Origin: Flavobacterium fragile | Lineage (GTDB): Bacteria > Bacteroidota > Bacteroidia > Flavobacteriales > Flavobacteriaceae | DNA: 37,576 nt | Assembly (NCBI RefSeq): GCF_023634865.1 | Contig: NZ_JAMLJN010000013.1 | Coordinates: 1 to 37,576 of the forward strand | Reading direction: 5' to 3' | Part shown: piece after piece, positions 16,251 through 24,487 of the stretch | Numbering within the stretch: position 1 is the first letter of the stretch | How the letters are laid out: each line of letters begins with the position of its first letter | Notes under the pieces: model-generated | Told to the model about the DNA's origin: nothing | Databases searched by the model: none | What the model saw: the letters and a program-made list of their open reading frames with translations, nothing else | Made by a program: the position numbers and the translations under genes

Positions 16251-16274
16251 ATCCCGCAAAAGCGGGATTTTTTA
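16251..16274 (+). terminator. Terminator of the crt operon
   Basis: ATCCCGC (16251-16257), AAAA, GCGGGAT (16262-16268), then T-run. Directly behind crtZ. Confidence 0.85.
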
Positions 16275-16332
16275 ATTTCAAATCTATACACTTTATGATT
16301 GACTACATTTTGTGATAATCATCTATTAAGTA

Positions 16333-16860
16333 TTATTTTTTTGATGCTTTTTTCAAATCATCTCCACCAGGCAAATTCATTTTGTCGGTTAACACAGAAA
16401 TTTCATCTAGACTAAAGTTTCCTGTTAAAGATAAAACTACGGTGCCGGCATCTTTTATATTAGAACCTTCAATAAACATAAGAAGTTCTCGTATCGTATT
16501 TTCATTCGCTACAGATTTTACATAAATCTTTACATTCTTACCATCACCACTAGTCCGCATTAATTCTTCTAATGGATTCGATTTCAAGTAACTGTTTACG
16601 GATGCTTTCATATCTACACCTATTTTTGTATTACTCGTGGTGAACACTTTCAAATTATCTAATTTCTTTAGCAAATTCATGTATTGTTGCATTTCTTTGT
16701 CTTTTGCATCTACTTTTACTTTGCTCATCATTTCGAACATTTTCTTGTTCACAACAACCGAAGTAACTCCCTCTCTATCTTCGAATTTATCAAAAACTCC
16801 TTGTGCAAAAGATATAGTTGAAATCATTAAAAAAACTATGACTACTACTAAATTTTTCAT
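16333..16860 (-). CDS. DUF4252 secreted protein
   Basis: 175 residues with a cleavable signal peptide (MKNLVVVIVFLMISTISFAQ). The mature part starts GVFDKFEDREGVTSVVVNKKMFEMM, typical of DUF4252, and ends in a Lys-rich tail. Function is unknown; family genes in Flavobacteriia often sit near sigma factor genes, but none is here. The upstream 93-residue gene ends seven bases before it, so they form an operon. Confidence 0.8.
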   Translation of the reverse strand: MKNLVVVIVFLMISTISFAQGVFDKFEDREGVTSVVVNKKMFEMMSKVKVDAKDKEMQQYMNLLKKLDNLKVFTTSNTKIGVDMKASVNSYLKSNPLEELMRTSGDGKNVKIYVKSVANENTIRELLMFIEGSNIKDAGTVVLSLTGNFSLDEISVLTDKMNLPGGDDLKKASKK

Positions 16861-16867
16861 TTTTTAA

Positions 16868-17149
16868 TTATTTAAAAATTATTTTTTTTGTTTTTTCATA
16901 CTCTTCTAAATATACTACACTTTCCATGCCAAAATTAACTTGCTCTGAAACCATTAATAAGGCTTTTTGAGTTGCTATGAAAGCTTCTTCAGGATTATCA
17001 AATGTACCTAAATCATCCGACTTGTGTTGAGAAGGACAAAAAAAGAACGCGACCAATATCAAAGTTATAACAAAACTTATTGTGATTCCTATACATTTGT
17101 AAAAATTTCGTTTATTAGATTGTAGTAAAAGTTTGGGTACGATTTTCAT
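16868..17149 (-). CDS. Small single-span membrane protein, possibly N-terminally truncated
   Basis: 93 residues. A basic N-terminus (KIVPKLLLQSNKRNFYK) precedes one membrane helix at about 20-38 (IGITISFVITLILVAFFFC). The rest, DLGTFDNPEEAFIATQKALLMV to EEYEKTKKIIFK, resembles the C-terminal part of longer flavobacterial proteins found beside DUF4252 genes, as I recall it. It would be an inner-membrane protein with its helical C-terminus in the periplasm. It may be a shortened version of an anti-sigma-like partner; this is a guess. Confidence 0.65.
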   Translation of the reverse strand: MKIVPKLLLQSNKRNFYKCIGITISFVITLILVAFFFCPSQHKSDDLGTFDNPEEAFIATQKALLMVSEQVNFGMESVVYLEEYEKTKKIIFK

Positions 17150-17306
17150 TTCTTCAGTGTATTAGATCAATCAAATGTTGATTTCTTTTGAATTACTTAG
17201 TATTATTTTAATATCAAAAAACTTTAAAAAAGATTTCATGATATAAACAAAACGGATTTAATTTTTTTCCAAAGTGGCATTTACCGTAATACGAAAGTAA
17301 TTTAAT

Positions 17307-17337
17307 TTTGTTACAAAAAGAAATGTATTTATCTTTA
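17307..17337 (+). promoter_or_regulatory. Promoter of the S41 peptidase gene
   Basis: TTTG (17307-17310), 19 bases, TATCTTTA (17330-17337). An ATG at 17338 opens a five-codon frame whose TGA overlaps the gene's own ATG at 17351. On the other strand GTAAC (17310-17314) and CGTA (17290-17293), 16 bases apart, resemble an ECF-type promoter for the DUF4252 pair. Confidence 0.65.
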
Positions 17338-17350
17338 TGAAAAAAAGGAT

Positions 17351-18754
17351 ATGAAAAGATTTTGGGTTGCATTAATAGCATTAGTATTTGCACAAAGTAT
17401 TATAAAATGTTCAGACGATTTTGATGATAATATATCGTATGGTTCTGTAAATAATTTTATTTGGAAAGGATTAAACCTCTATTATTATTGGCTTGCCGAT
17501 TCTCCAGATTTAGCCGACAATCGCTTCGATACTACAACTGATTATGAAAATTTCATCAATTCTTTTAACACTCCTGAATCCTTATTCAATCACCTGCTGG
17601 TTGACCAAAGTATTGATCGTTATAGTGTTATTTTTTCTGATTATAATGCTTTGGAACAAGCTTTAAGCGGCACTCAAAAAAGCAATGGAGTTGACTACGA
17701 ACTTAGATACAAACAAGGAAGCACTACAGAATTATTTGGTTGGGTGCGTTATATCCAACCCAATTCAGATGCCGCAACAAAAAATATACAAAGAGGCGAT
17801 ATCTTTTATGCAGTAAACGGAATTTCGTTGAACACCGCTAACTATACCAACTTATTAAATCAGGATAACTACACTTTAAATTTAGCCAATTTTGATAATG
17901 GAGCAATAACTCCAAATGGAAATTCAGTTTCCTTAACCAAAACAAATTACTCCGAAAATCCAGTTTATATTAAAAAAGTGATTGTTCAAGGGACAAAAAA
18001 AATTGGATATTTAATGTACAATGGGTTTTATGGACAATATGAAAATGAGCTTAACAATGCTTTTGGTTTTTTTCGCTCGGAAGGAATTACGCACTTTGTT
18101 TTAGACCTTCGTTACAATTCGGGTGGTTCGGTAAATACGGCAACTCGCTTAGCTAGTATGATTACAGGACAATTCAATAATCAAATTTTTGCCAAACAAC
18201 AATGGAATACTAAAATAGAAAACCTAATCAATAATCCCGAACAATTGCTAAACCGATTTACCAACTCAATAGCAAACGGAAGCGCCATCAATCATTTAAA
18301 TTTAGATAAAGTTTATGTACTAACCACCAAACGTTCGGCTTCTGCAAGTGAGTTGATAATAAATGGTCTGAAACCTTACATCAACGTAATTCAAATTGGA
18401 GACATGACAGCTGGAAAAAACGTAGGCTCTATTACGCTTTATGATTCACCAACTTTCAGAAAACAAAATATAAATCCAACTCATAAATACGCTATGCAAC
18501 CTATTGTATTGAAAATTGCAAACAATAATAACTTCAGTGATTATACCAATGGGTTAATTCCAAATGTTTCCCAATTAGAAAACATCGAAAACTTAGGAAT
18601 ATTAGGTGAAGCGAATGAGCCGCTTTTAAATACAGCTTTAAATTACATTAATACCAATGGTAGAACTTCGCAAAGAATACCAAACATAGTATTCAATCAT
18701 TTTGAAGATTGTAAATCCATGCGATTATTTGGAGACGAAATGTATTTAGATTAA
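17351..18754 (+). CDS. S41-family C-terminal processing peptidase, lipoprotein
   Basis: 467 residues. The signal peptide ends in a lipobox-like SIIKC with C20. Residues 30-110 form a helical N-domain with YYYW; about 120-200 is a PDZ-like region (GWVRYIQPNS, RGDIFYAVNG). The peptidase core follows: VLDLRYNSGGSVNTA at 250-264, SASASE with probable nucleophile S331, and K356 in GDMTAGK. The Ser-Lys dyad is present, so the enzyme should be active in the periplasm or outer membrane. Substrate unknown. Single gene with its own promoter and terminator. Confidence 0.88.
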   Translation: MKRFWVALIALVFAQSIIKCSDDFDDNISYGSVNNFIWKGLNLYYYWLADSPDLADNRFDTTTDYENFINSFNTPESLFNHLLVDQSIDRYSVIFSDYNALEQALSGTQKSNGVDYELRYKQGSTTELFGWVRYIQPNSDAATKNIQRGDIFYAVNGISLNTANYTNLLNQDNYTLNLANFDNGAITPNGNSVSLTKTNYSENPVYIKKVIVQGTKKIGYLMYNGFYGQYENELNNAFGFFRSEGITHFVLDLRYNSGGSVNTATRLASMITGQFNNQIFAKQQWNTKIENLINNPEQLLNRFTNSIANGSAINHLNLDKVYVLTTKRSASASELIINGLKPYINVIQIGDMTAGKNVGSITLYDSPTFRKQNINPTHKYAMQPIVLKIANNNNFSDYTNGLIPNVSQLENIENLGILGEANEPLLNTALNYINTNGRTSQRIPNIVFNHFEDCKSMRLFGDEMYLD

Positions 18755-18756
18755 AA

Positions 18757-18783
18757 AAAGAGGGCCATTGCCCTCTTTCTCTT
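18757..18783 (+). terminator. Terminator between S41 peptidase and btuB
   Basis: AAAGAGGGC (18757-18765), CATT, GCCCTCTTT (18770-18778), then T-rich. Two bases past the peptidase stop. The A-run on its left may also let it serve the convergent receptor gene. Confidence 0.8.
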
Positions 18784-18791
18784 TTTATTAT

Positions 18792-20729
18792 TTAAAACAG
18801 AAAATTTAATCCCAATTTAAAATTTCTTCCTCTAGAATTATAACCTATAACTTCCTGAAAATCTTCATTCAAAATATTAGTTACAGTACCAAAAATATGG
18901 AAACGATTTGGTAATAATTCATACGAAATATTAGAATTAACCAACTGATAAGCCACTAAATTAACAGCTTGTGTAGCCCAAATATTCATATCATAAAAAG
19001 CATCACTTCTTTGATCAACATATTGATAATTGATTCCGAATGTTCCTCTTTTAAATTTGTAATTCAAATCGATATTTGCTTTGTGCTTTGGAATTAAACG
19101 GTTTAATTGTTCTTCAACTTGGGTAAACGTATAATTTCCACCAATATTGAAACGTTCTGATAAGGTATAACGGACGCTTGTTTCTATTCCTTTTGCATGG
19201 TAAGTTCCGTCGATGTTGATATAATTTGAAGCAAACGTTACTGGATCTGTAAAAAATCCAAACGTGTTTTCTTCTTCTCTATAAAAACCAACTGCATTTA
19301 TCGTTAATTTTTTATCCAATAATTGCGATTCGAAACCAAATTCTGCCGTAGCATTTTCTTCTGGTGTTAGATCTAAATTCCCATAAGGACCGTATAATTG
19401 ATATAAACTTGGCGTGATGAAAGCTGTACTATAAGAAGCTAACACTTTCAAAGGTAAATTCTCGAAAGAAAAACTCGGATTGAAATTATACACTACTTGA
19501 TTTCCGTATTCGCTATGGGTGTTGAAACGAGCTCCTGCGTTGATATTCAAACCAAAATCAGAATTAAAAACCAAAGTAGCATAAGGATCTAACAAATTGA
19601 ACTTCGCTCCTTCTCTGGCCACATCAGTGTAAGCGTCTTTTTGTGTCATATCGAAATATTGATATTGCGCACCTAAAACCAAATACACTTGTTTGCTAAA
19701 ATTGTATTTATTGAAAGCATCAATCGAAGCACTTCTTCCTGAATAATTGTAATTATCAATAGTTCCCGACCAAGAATTTGAAATATTTAAAACTCTATCA
19801 ATAGTTGAAGCTCCTGCGTTAATAGCAAATTCTCCTTTATTGTATTTGTATTTTGGTAAGAATCCGATTCTGAATTGTTCCGAAAAACTGTTGTTGTTTA
19901 AATCGTCAGCATTAGCTATAATTCCATCAAACGAATTATCAAAAGTGTTCTTGATTCGGTCATAGTTACCGAAAAATTCAAAACTCAATTTATCATTCGC
20001 TTTAAAACCTATTTTCTGTAACACATTCACTCTCGAAAACGTATCTTCTTCAAAATCTTCTCCTGCAGCTTCCGACATTCCTTTAGTTTCCGTACTGTTT
20101 AAAGTGGTCATGTACGAAACTTTATTGATAGTTCCGTTTACCGATAATCCTTGATTGAAATCTTGTGCACTCGTTTTTGAAGTTTCCGAAGTATTTTGCG
20201 TTCCCATATTGATATACGCATTACCCGAAATTTCCTTTTTTACCGATTTTTTCAACGTAATATTGATAACTCCTGTCGCAGCTCCAGTTCCGTACAACGT
20301 ACTTGAAGCGCCTTTCATGACTTCAATTTTCTCGATTTGTTCTACTGGAATTAAACGCAAATCGTATTCGATATTAATTCCTGAAGCATCAAAAACCGGA
20401 ACACCATCAATATAAATAGCTACTTGACGATTACGGCCTCCACGAATGTAATAGCCTAAATTTTTTCCATTAAACGATTGATTTCCGTTGATTTCCACTC
20501 CAGCAACTTGACTCAAAACATTAGCTAAATTTTGACCTTTTTTAGCTTCTAAGTCTTGCGCGGTAATCACTTCAATAATTTTACCTGATTTTTCTTTGCT
20601 TTGCGCAAATTTTGTGTCGGAAACGACAACTTCTTTTAAATTAGTAACTTTTAGCGTATCTGATTCTTGAGCATACGCAAAAGCAGTAGCTAGTGTAAAT
20701 ACACTTAAGCCAATAAACTTTTTGTTCAT
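18792..20729 (-). CDS. btuB: TonB-dependent receptor, cobalamin (BtuB-like)
   Basis: 645 residues from the ATG at 20729, which opens the signal peptide MNKKFIGLSVFTLATAFAYA; a frame extension to 20792 lies in the leader. The plug domain (about 30-150) has KEVVV as probable TonB-box region, then YYIRGGRNRQVAIYIDGVPV and IEVMKGASSTLYGTGAATGVINI. The rest is a 22-strand barrel ending in an aromatic residue (LGLNFLF). Its small size is close to BtuB. The cobalamin assignment rests on the B12 riboswitch in its leader and on the nearby ABC importer. It imports cobalamin or a corrinoid across the outer membrane. Confidence 0.9.
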   Translation of the reverse strand: MNKKFIGLSVFTLATAFAYAQESDTLKVTNLKEVVVSDTKFAQSKEKSGKIIEVITAQDLEAKKGQNLANVLSQVAGVEINGNQSFNGKNLGYYIRGGRNRQVAIYIDGVPVFDASGINIEYDLRLIPVEQIEKIEVMKGASSTLYGTGAATGVINITLKKSVKKEISGNAYINMGTQNTSETSKTSAQDFNQGLSVNGTINKVSYMTTLNSTETKGMSEAAGEDFEEDTFSRVNVLQKIGFKANDKLSFEFFGNYDRIKNTFDNSFDGIIANADDLNNNSFSEQFRIGFLPKYKYNKGEFAINAGASTIDRVLNISNSWSGTIDNYNYSGRSASIDAFNKYNFSKQVYLVLGAQYQYFDMTQKDAYTDVAREGAKFNLLDPYATLVFNSDFGLNINAGARFNTHSEYGNQVVYNFNPSFSFENLPLKVLASYSTAFITPSLYQLYGPYGNLDLTPEENATAEFGFESQLLDKKLTINAVGFYREEENTFGFFTDPVTFASNYINIDGTYHAKGIETSVRYTLSERFNIGGNYTFTQVEEQLNRLIPKHKANIDLNYKFKRGTFGINYQYVDQRSDAFYDMNIWATQAVNLVAYQLVNSNISYELLPNRFHIFGTVTNILNEDFQEVIGYNSRGRNFKLGLNFLF

Positions 20730-20821
20730 TTTAAGGTTAATAAAAATTTTAATAAAATTGGGGAGAAAAGCACAGAATTTACCCATACTCAAACTTTTTT
20801 TCCCGAAAGTTTGTTACTCAA

Positions 20822-21027
20822 CGAATGTGGCAGGTCTCCTGGCTTGCGTCTTGTTATCAACCTTCCCATCGAAAGTTAGAAATTAGAAGTTAGAAGTTAG
20901 AAATTTTCTAAATTCAGAATTCTTAATTCTAAATTAACAACAGTGGTAATGTAGATAATAACAAGCTTTGTAGCTTACAGTTGCGGGTACAGCTTAGGTC
21001 TTACACCTAATTCCCTTTTAATGTTGT
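20822..21027 (-). promoter_or_regulatory. Cobalamin riboswitch (B12 box) in the btuB leader
   Basis: Read on the minus strand: AAGGGAATTAGGTG (around 21012-21025), AGCTGTACCCGCAACTGTAAGC (about 20973-20994), CCACTG, and near the 3' end the B12 box AAGCCAGGAGACCTGCC (20829-20845). These are the conserved blocks of the adenosylcobalamin-binding RNA, in the right order. The element ends about 93 bases before the receptor start. CAAACTTT/AAAGTTTG downstream can form a hairpin that may be part of the switch. Cobalamin binding should reduce receptor expression. Confidence 0.93.
20875..20937. repeat. 7-bp repeat and hairpin within the riboswitch
   Basis: Four near-identical 7-mers (GTTAGAA, ATTAGAA, GTTAGAA, GTTAGAA; 20875-20902) are followed by TTCTAA-type complements (20906-20936). 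Together they make a long A/T stem inserted between conserved riboswitch blocks, probably in a peripheral variable arm. Confidence 0.7.
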
Positions 21028-21063
21028 TTTGAAAAAACAGAAACAACAACCAAAATTCGAGGG

Positions 21064-21097
21064 CAAATGTATTGTTTTTTTTTGTAAATTTGAACAA
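21064..21097 (-). promoter_or_regulatory. Promoter of the riboswitch-btuB transcript
   Basis: On the minus strand TTG (21095-21097), 23 bases, TACATTTG (21064-21071). Spacing is at the long end of the usual range. It overlaps the TAAATTTG -7 element (21085-21092) of the divergent secreted-protein gene. Confidence 0.6.
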
Positions 21098-21108
21098 GCA
21101 TTTATTTT

Positions 21109-21933
21109 ATGAAAAAAATAATTTTAATTTTCTTTGGCTGTTTTTCAGGATTTGCACAACTTAATTATGTTCAAATATCCACCAACTCCAATAGCGTTTA
21201 CGTTACTACTAATATAAATGACCCTATTAATCCATACAATGATTCGACATCAGATGCCGGTTTAAATACTATTTTTCAAAATCATAATGTAACGACAATT
21301 ACCTACAACTTTCATGAAATTGATAACACCAATGCTATTTTCGCAACATACTCAGGAACTAATTTGAATGGGTTTATAGCTGATTTAGAAAATTATTCTT
21401 CACTTGTAACTAAAGTTAGTATTAGTCCAGAATATGAAACTTTTGGAGATGTTTTAATGTATAATTTAGTAAATCCAACTATTGGTATTCAAACTGGTAC
21501 TGATTCAAGCGGAGTTGTAATAACGAACGATAGTGGTCTTAATTCTATTTTATTAAATCACAATGTAACTTATTTTCAAAATTATTATTTACAATGTGAT
21601 TGTAATATAGTGGATTTAAAAAATGATTTAACTAATTACAACTCTGTTATAAGTTCTTCTCACTATGCAAGTTTAGTATTTTTAAATACTCCCAAATTTT
21701 CTAATAATTTAATTAAGATTTACCCAATTCCATTTGAAAATGATATTGAAATTGAAAGTAATAATCTTATAACTAATTACAAACTCTTTTCATTAGATGG
21801 AAAGATCATAAGTGATGTAAATCAATTTGAAAATTTTAAAAATTCGCTTCAAAATTTAAATTCCGGAATATACATTATTGAACTTACCAATGATTCTAGT
21901 GAAGTTCACAGACAAAAAATAATAAAGAAATAA
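21109..21933 (+). CDS. Secreted protein with T9SS type A sorting domain
   Basis: 274 residues. The signal peptide is MKKIILIFFGCFSGFAQ. The C-terminal 80 residues are a type A sorting signal for type IX secretion (IYPIPFENDIEIE, YKLFSLDGKII, LNSGIYIIELT, RQKIIKK). The middle holds two copies of a roughly 75-residue unit: SDAGLNTIFQNHNV... at about 47 and NDSGLNSILLNHNV... at about 140, each followed by a DLxNYxS motif. The protein should be exported to the surface or medium. It is divergent from riboswitch-btuB and precedes btuFCD, so a role at the cobalamin locus is possible but unproven. No enzyme motif seen. Confidence 0.85.
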   Translation: MKKIILIFFGCFSGFAQLNYVQISTNSNSVYVTTNINDPINPYNDSTSDAGLNTIFQNHNVTTITYNFHEIDNTNAIFATYSGTNLNGFIADLENYSSLVTKVSISPEYETFGDVLMYNLVNPTIGIQTGTDSSGVVITNDSGLNSILLNHNVTYFQNYYLQCDCNIVDLKNDLTNYNSVISSSHYASLVFLNTPKFSNNLIKIYPIPFENDIEIESNNLITNYKLFSLDGKIISDVNQFENFKNSLQNLNSGIYIIELTNDSSEVHRQKIIKK

Positions 21934-22041
21934 TTACTTCTTCTTATTCATCTTACGCCACAACCATATAAAGCCAATTACAAAGTGTGCTAAAATAATA
22001 GTTGCTACTGCATAAAGGAAAGCGTTAGAATCTGTTCTCAT
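21934..22041 (-). CDS. 35-residue single-span membrane protein
   Basis: ATG at 22039-22041 opens MRTDSNAFLYAVATIILAHF, followed by VIGFIWLWRKMNKKK and a stop that abuts the stop of the T9SS gene. It has one hydrophobic helix (residues 8-28) and a positive C-terminus, so an N-out membrane protein is likely. The composition is that of a real small membrane protein and not of a random frame. Function unknown; it may associate with a larger membrane complex. Confidence 0.6.
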   Translation of the reverse strand: MRTDSNAFLYAVATIILAHFVIGFIWLWRKMNKKK

Positions 22042-22091
22042 ATTTTTTATTGCAAATTTAGTGGTTTCGGTAATTTCTTTATGTCTTATTT

Positions 22092-22132
22092 GTTACACAA
22101 AGTTACACGAAGTTTTTTACAAAGAATCACAA
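22092..22132. repeat. Dispersed repeat, left of btuF
   Basis: Contains CACAAAGTTACACGAAGTTT. The same sequence occurs inverted at 23372-23411, so btuF is flanked by inverted copies. The type resembles dispersed non-coding repeats of flavobacterial genomes. Confidence 0.65.
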
Positions 22133-22202
22133 ATAAAATTGTTTTTAATCTTTATAATCCGTGGCAAAAAAATAAAAAACTACTTTTGCAAAAAACAATT
22201 TC

Positions 22203-23333
22203 ATGCGTCACTATTTCATTTTAGTCGTTTTATTTTTAGGATTTATCCAATGTAAAGAATCGGAAAGTTCTGCAAATCTGAATACTTCTTCACAAAATAG
22301 CATTCAACATGCGGAAGGATTTTCTATTGAAAAATACGATGGTTTTTCGGTTGTGAAAGTTTCGAATGCATATCCTGAAGCTAAAGATAATTACACGTAT
22401 GTGCTTCATAAAAAGGGCGTTAAAATTCCAGATAGTTTACAACAATTTACTTCAATTGAAGTTCCAATTAAAAAAGTAATCGTTACTTCAACAACACATA
22501 TTCCTGCTTTAGAATCATTAGGCGTAGAAAATACTTTAATTGGTTTTCCAACCACACAATACGTTTCATCAGAAAAAACAAGAGCGTTAATCGATGCTGG
22601 GAAAGTACGAGATTTAGGTTCCAATCAAGGATTAAACACCGAAGTCATTTTAGACATTCAACCTGATGTAATTGTTGGTTTTAGTGTAGATGGCGATTTT
22701 AAAACCTACAAAAACTTAGAAAAGAATGGTCAGAAAATCATATTCAACGGCGATTGGACCGAAAAAACACCTTTGGGAAAAGCGGAATGGATTAAGTTCT
22801 TTGGTGCTTTGTATGATTTAGACGAAAAAGCAACTGAGATTTTCAATTCGATTGAGAAAGAATATAATTCAGTTCTTACTTTAGCTAAAAATTCGAAATC
22901 ACAACCATCAATTTTTGCCGGCGCTATCTACGAAGACCAATGGTTTTTACCACAAGGAGATAGTTGGGCAGCCTATTTTTTAAAAGAAGCCAACGGTAAT
23001 TATTTATGGAAAGAATCGAAAGGAACTGGAAGTTTAGCTTTATCGTTCGAAAGCGTTTTAGATAAAGCCAAAGATGCTGATTTTTGGATTGGTCCAGGGC
23101 AATTTGGTTCCATCAAACAAATTTTAGAGAGTAATCCCAATTACATTCACTTCAAAGCGGTTAAGAACAAAAATGTGTATTCCTTTAGTACCAAAAGAGG
23201 AAAAACAGGCGGTGCCATTTATTATGAATTAGCACAAAATCGCCCTGATTTAGTTTTAAAAGACATCGTGAAGATTTTACATCCTGAAATGTTACCCGAT
23301 TATGAGTTGTACTTCTTTGAGAAGTTGAAATAA
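22203..23333 (+). CDS. btuF: Cobalamin ABC transporter, substrate-binding lipoprotein
   Basis: 376 residues. Lipobox GFIQC with C17. The periplasmic binding fold of the BtuF/FecB type is visible: IKKVIVTSTTHIPALESLGVENTLIGFP, then VILDIQPDVIVGF, and a second lobe with WFLPQGDSWAAYFLKEANG and FWIGPGQFGS. It should hand cobalamin to BtuCD. TACTTTTG at 22181-22188 is a probable -7; no B12 box is present upstream. Assignment to cobalamin rests on the neighbouring riboswitch; a siderophore cannot be excluded from sequence alone. Confidence 0.85.
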   Translation: MRHYFILVVLFLGFIQCKESESSANLNTSSQNSIQHAEGFSIEKYDGFSVVKVSNAYPEAKDNYTYVLHKKGVKIPDSLQQFTSIEVPIKKVIVTSTTHIPALESLGVENTLIGFPTTQYVSSEKTRALIDAGKVRDLGSNQGLNTEVILDIQPDVIVGFSVDGDFKTYKNLEKNGQKIIFNGDWTEKTPLGKAEWIKFFGALYDLDEKATEIFNSIEKEYNSVLTLAKNSKSQPSIFAGAIYEDQWFLPQGDSWAAYFLKEANGNYLWKESKGTGSLALSFESVLDKAKDADFWIGPGQFGSIKQILESNPNYIHFKAVKNKNVYSFSTKRGKTGGAIYYELAQNRPDLVLKDIVKILHPEMLPDYELYFFEKLK

Positions 23334-23339
23334 TTTTTG

Positions 23340-23411
23340 CTCGCAAAGACGCTAAGTCGCTAAGTTTTTTTTTGTGAAACTTTGCGAAAACTTCGTGTAA
23401 CTTTGTGCTAT
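23340..23411. repeat. Dispersed repeats, right of btuF
   Basis: A string of CGCAAAGACGCTAAGTCGCT type (23342-23361) is followed by the inverted copy of the repeat at 22092 (AAACTTCGTGTAACTTTGTG near 23388-23407). It lies between btuF and btuC and may form stem structures in the transcript. Confidence 0.65.
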
Positions 23412-23459
23412 ACAACTAAAATATATTCTAAAAACGTAATTTAGCCAAAAATTCAACGC

Positions 23460-24485
23460 ATGCCATTAACCAAAAAACAGAACTTACTTTTTATCATCTT
23501 ACTTTTAGTAATGGTGTTTTTGTTTTTGGTAAATATTAGTTTAGGTTCGGTTTCTATTCCTTTAAAAGAAGTGGTTAACGGACTTTTATCGCAAGATATG
23601 AGTAAGGAAAGTTGGGAAATTATTCTATGGAATTTCCGTTTTCCAAAAGCAATTACGGCTGTTTTAGTTGGAATTGGACTTTCAATGAGCGGCTTGTTGA
23701 TGCAAACCTTATTTCGAAATCCTTTAGCTGGACCTTACGTTTTAGGATTGAGTTCCGGTGCGAGTTTGGGAGTTGCGTTTGTCATTTTAGGAACTGGATT
23801 ATTACCAAGCTTCTTTTCATCCTTCTTTTTATCGAATTACGGATTGGTTTTAGCTTCAAGTTTAGGAAGTTTTTTAGTTTTGATGGCGGTTTTATTGGTT
23901 TCTCAAAAACTAAAAGACACTATGGCAATCCTAATTGTTGGACTAATGTTTGGAAGTTTTACCAGTGCTATTGTTTCGGTTCTATCCTATTTTACTTCGG
24001 CTGAAAAATTACAGAAATTCACCTTTTGGTCGATGGGAAGTATTTCGAATTTATCTTGGAATGAAATTTCGCTTTTATCCGGGTTTATTATCATCGGAAT
24101 TGGCATTAGTTTTTTGGTTATCAAACCTTTAAACGCTTTACTTTTGGGAGAAAAATATGCACAAAGCATCGGAATCAACTACAAAAAAACGCGTTTTTTG
24201 ATCATTATCGCTACTAGTATTTTAGCAGGAAGCATTACCGCTTTTGCTGGACCAATTGCTTTTATTGGCTTGGCGGTTCCACACATGGCAAAATTGTTGT
24301 TTCAAACCAGTAATCATTTGGTTTTATTTTGGAGTACACTTTTACTTGGTGCCATTGTAATGTTGTGTTGTGATACGATTGCACAAGTTCCAGGAAATGA
24401 TATTACTTTGCCAATAAATGCTATAACCTCAGTAATTGGAGCGCCAGTTGTGATTTGGTTGTTAGTTAAAAAGAAACGATTTTAA
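23460..24485 (+). CDS. btuC: Cobalamin ABC transporter, permease
   Basis: 341 residues with about ten hydrophobic segments, FecCD/BtuC family. The family blocks GIGLSMSGLLMQTLFRNPLAGPYVLGLSSGA (about 75-105, given here in parts: SGLLMQTLFRNPLAGP) and FAGPIAFIGLAVPHMAKLL (about 265-283, contact to the ATPase) are intact. It forms the inner-membrane channel. btuD starts two bases after its stop. Confidence 0.9.
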   Translation: MPLTKKQNLLFIILLLVMVFLFLVNISLGSVSIPLKEVVNGLLSQDMSKESWEIILWNFRFPKAITAVLVGIGLSMSGLLMQTLFRNPLAGPYVLGLSSGASLGVAFVILGTGLLPSFFSSFFLSNYGLVLASSLGSFLVLMAVLLVSQKLKDTMAILIVGLMFGSFTSAIVSVLSYFTSAEKLQKFTFWSMGSISNLSWNEISLLSGFIIIGIGISFLVIKPLNALLLGEKYAQSIGINYKKTRFLIIIATSILAGSITAFAGPIAFIGLAVPHMAKLLFQTSNHLVLFWSTLLLGAIVMLCCDTIAQVPGNDITLPINAITSVIGAPVVIWLLVKKKRF

Positions 24486-24487
24486 CC

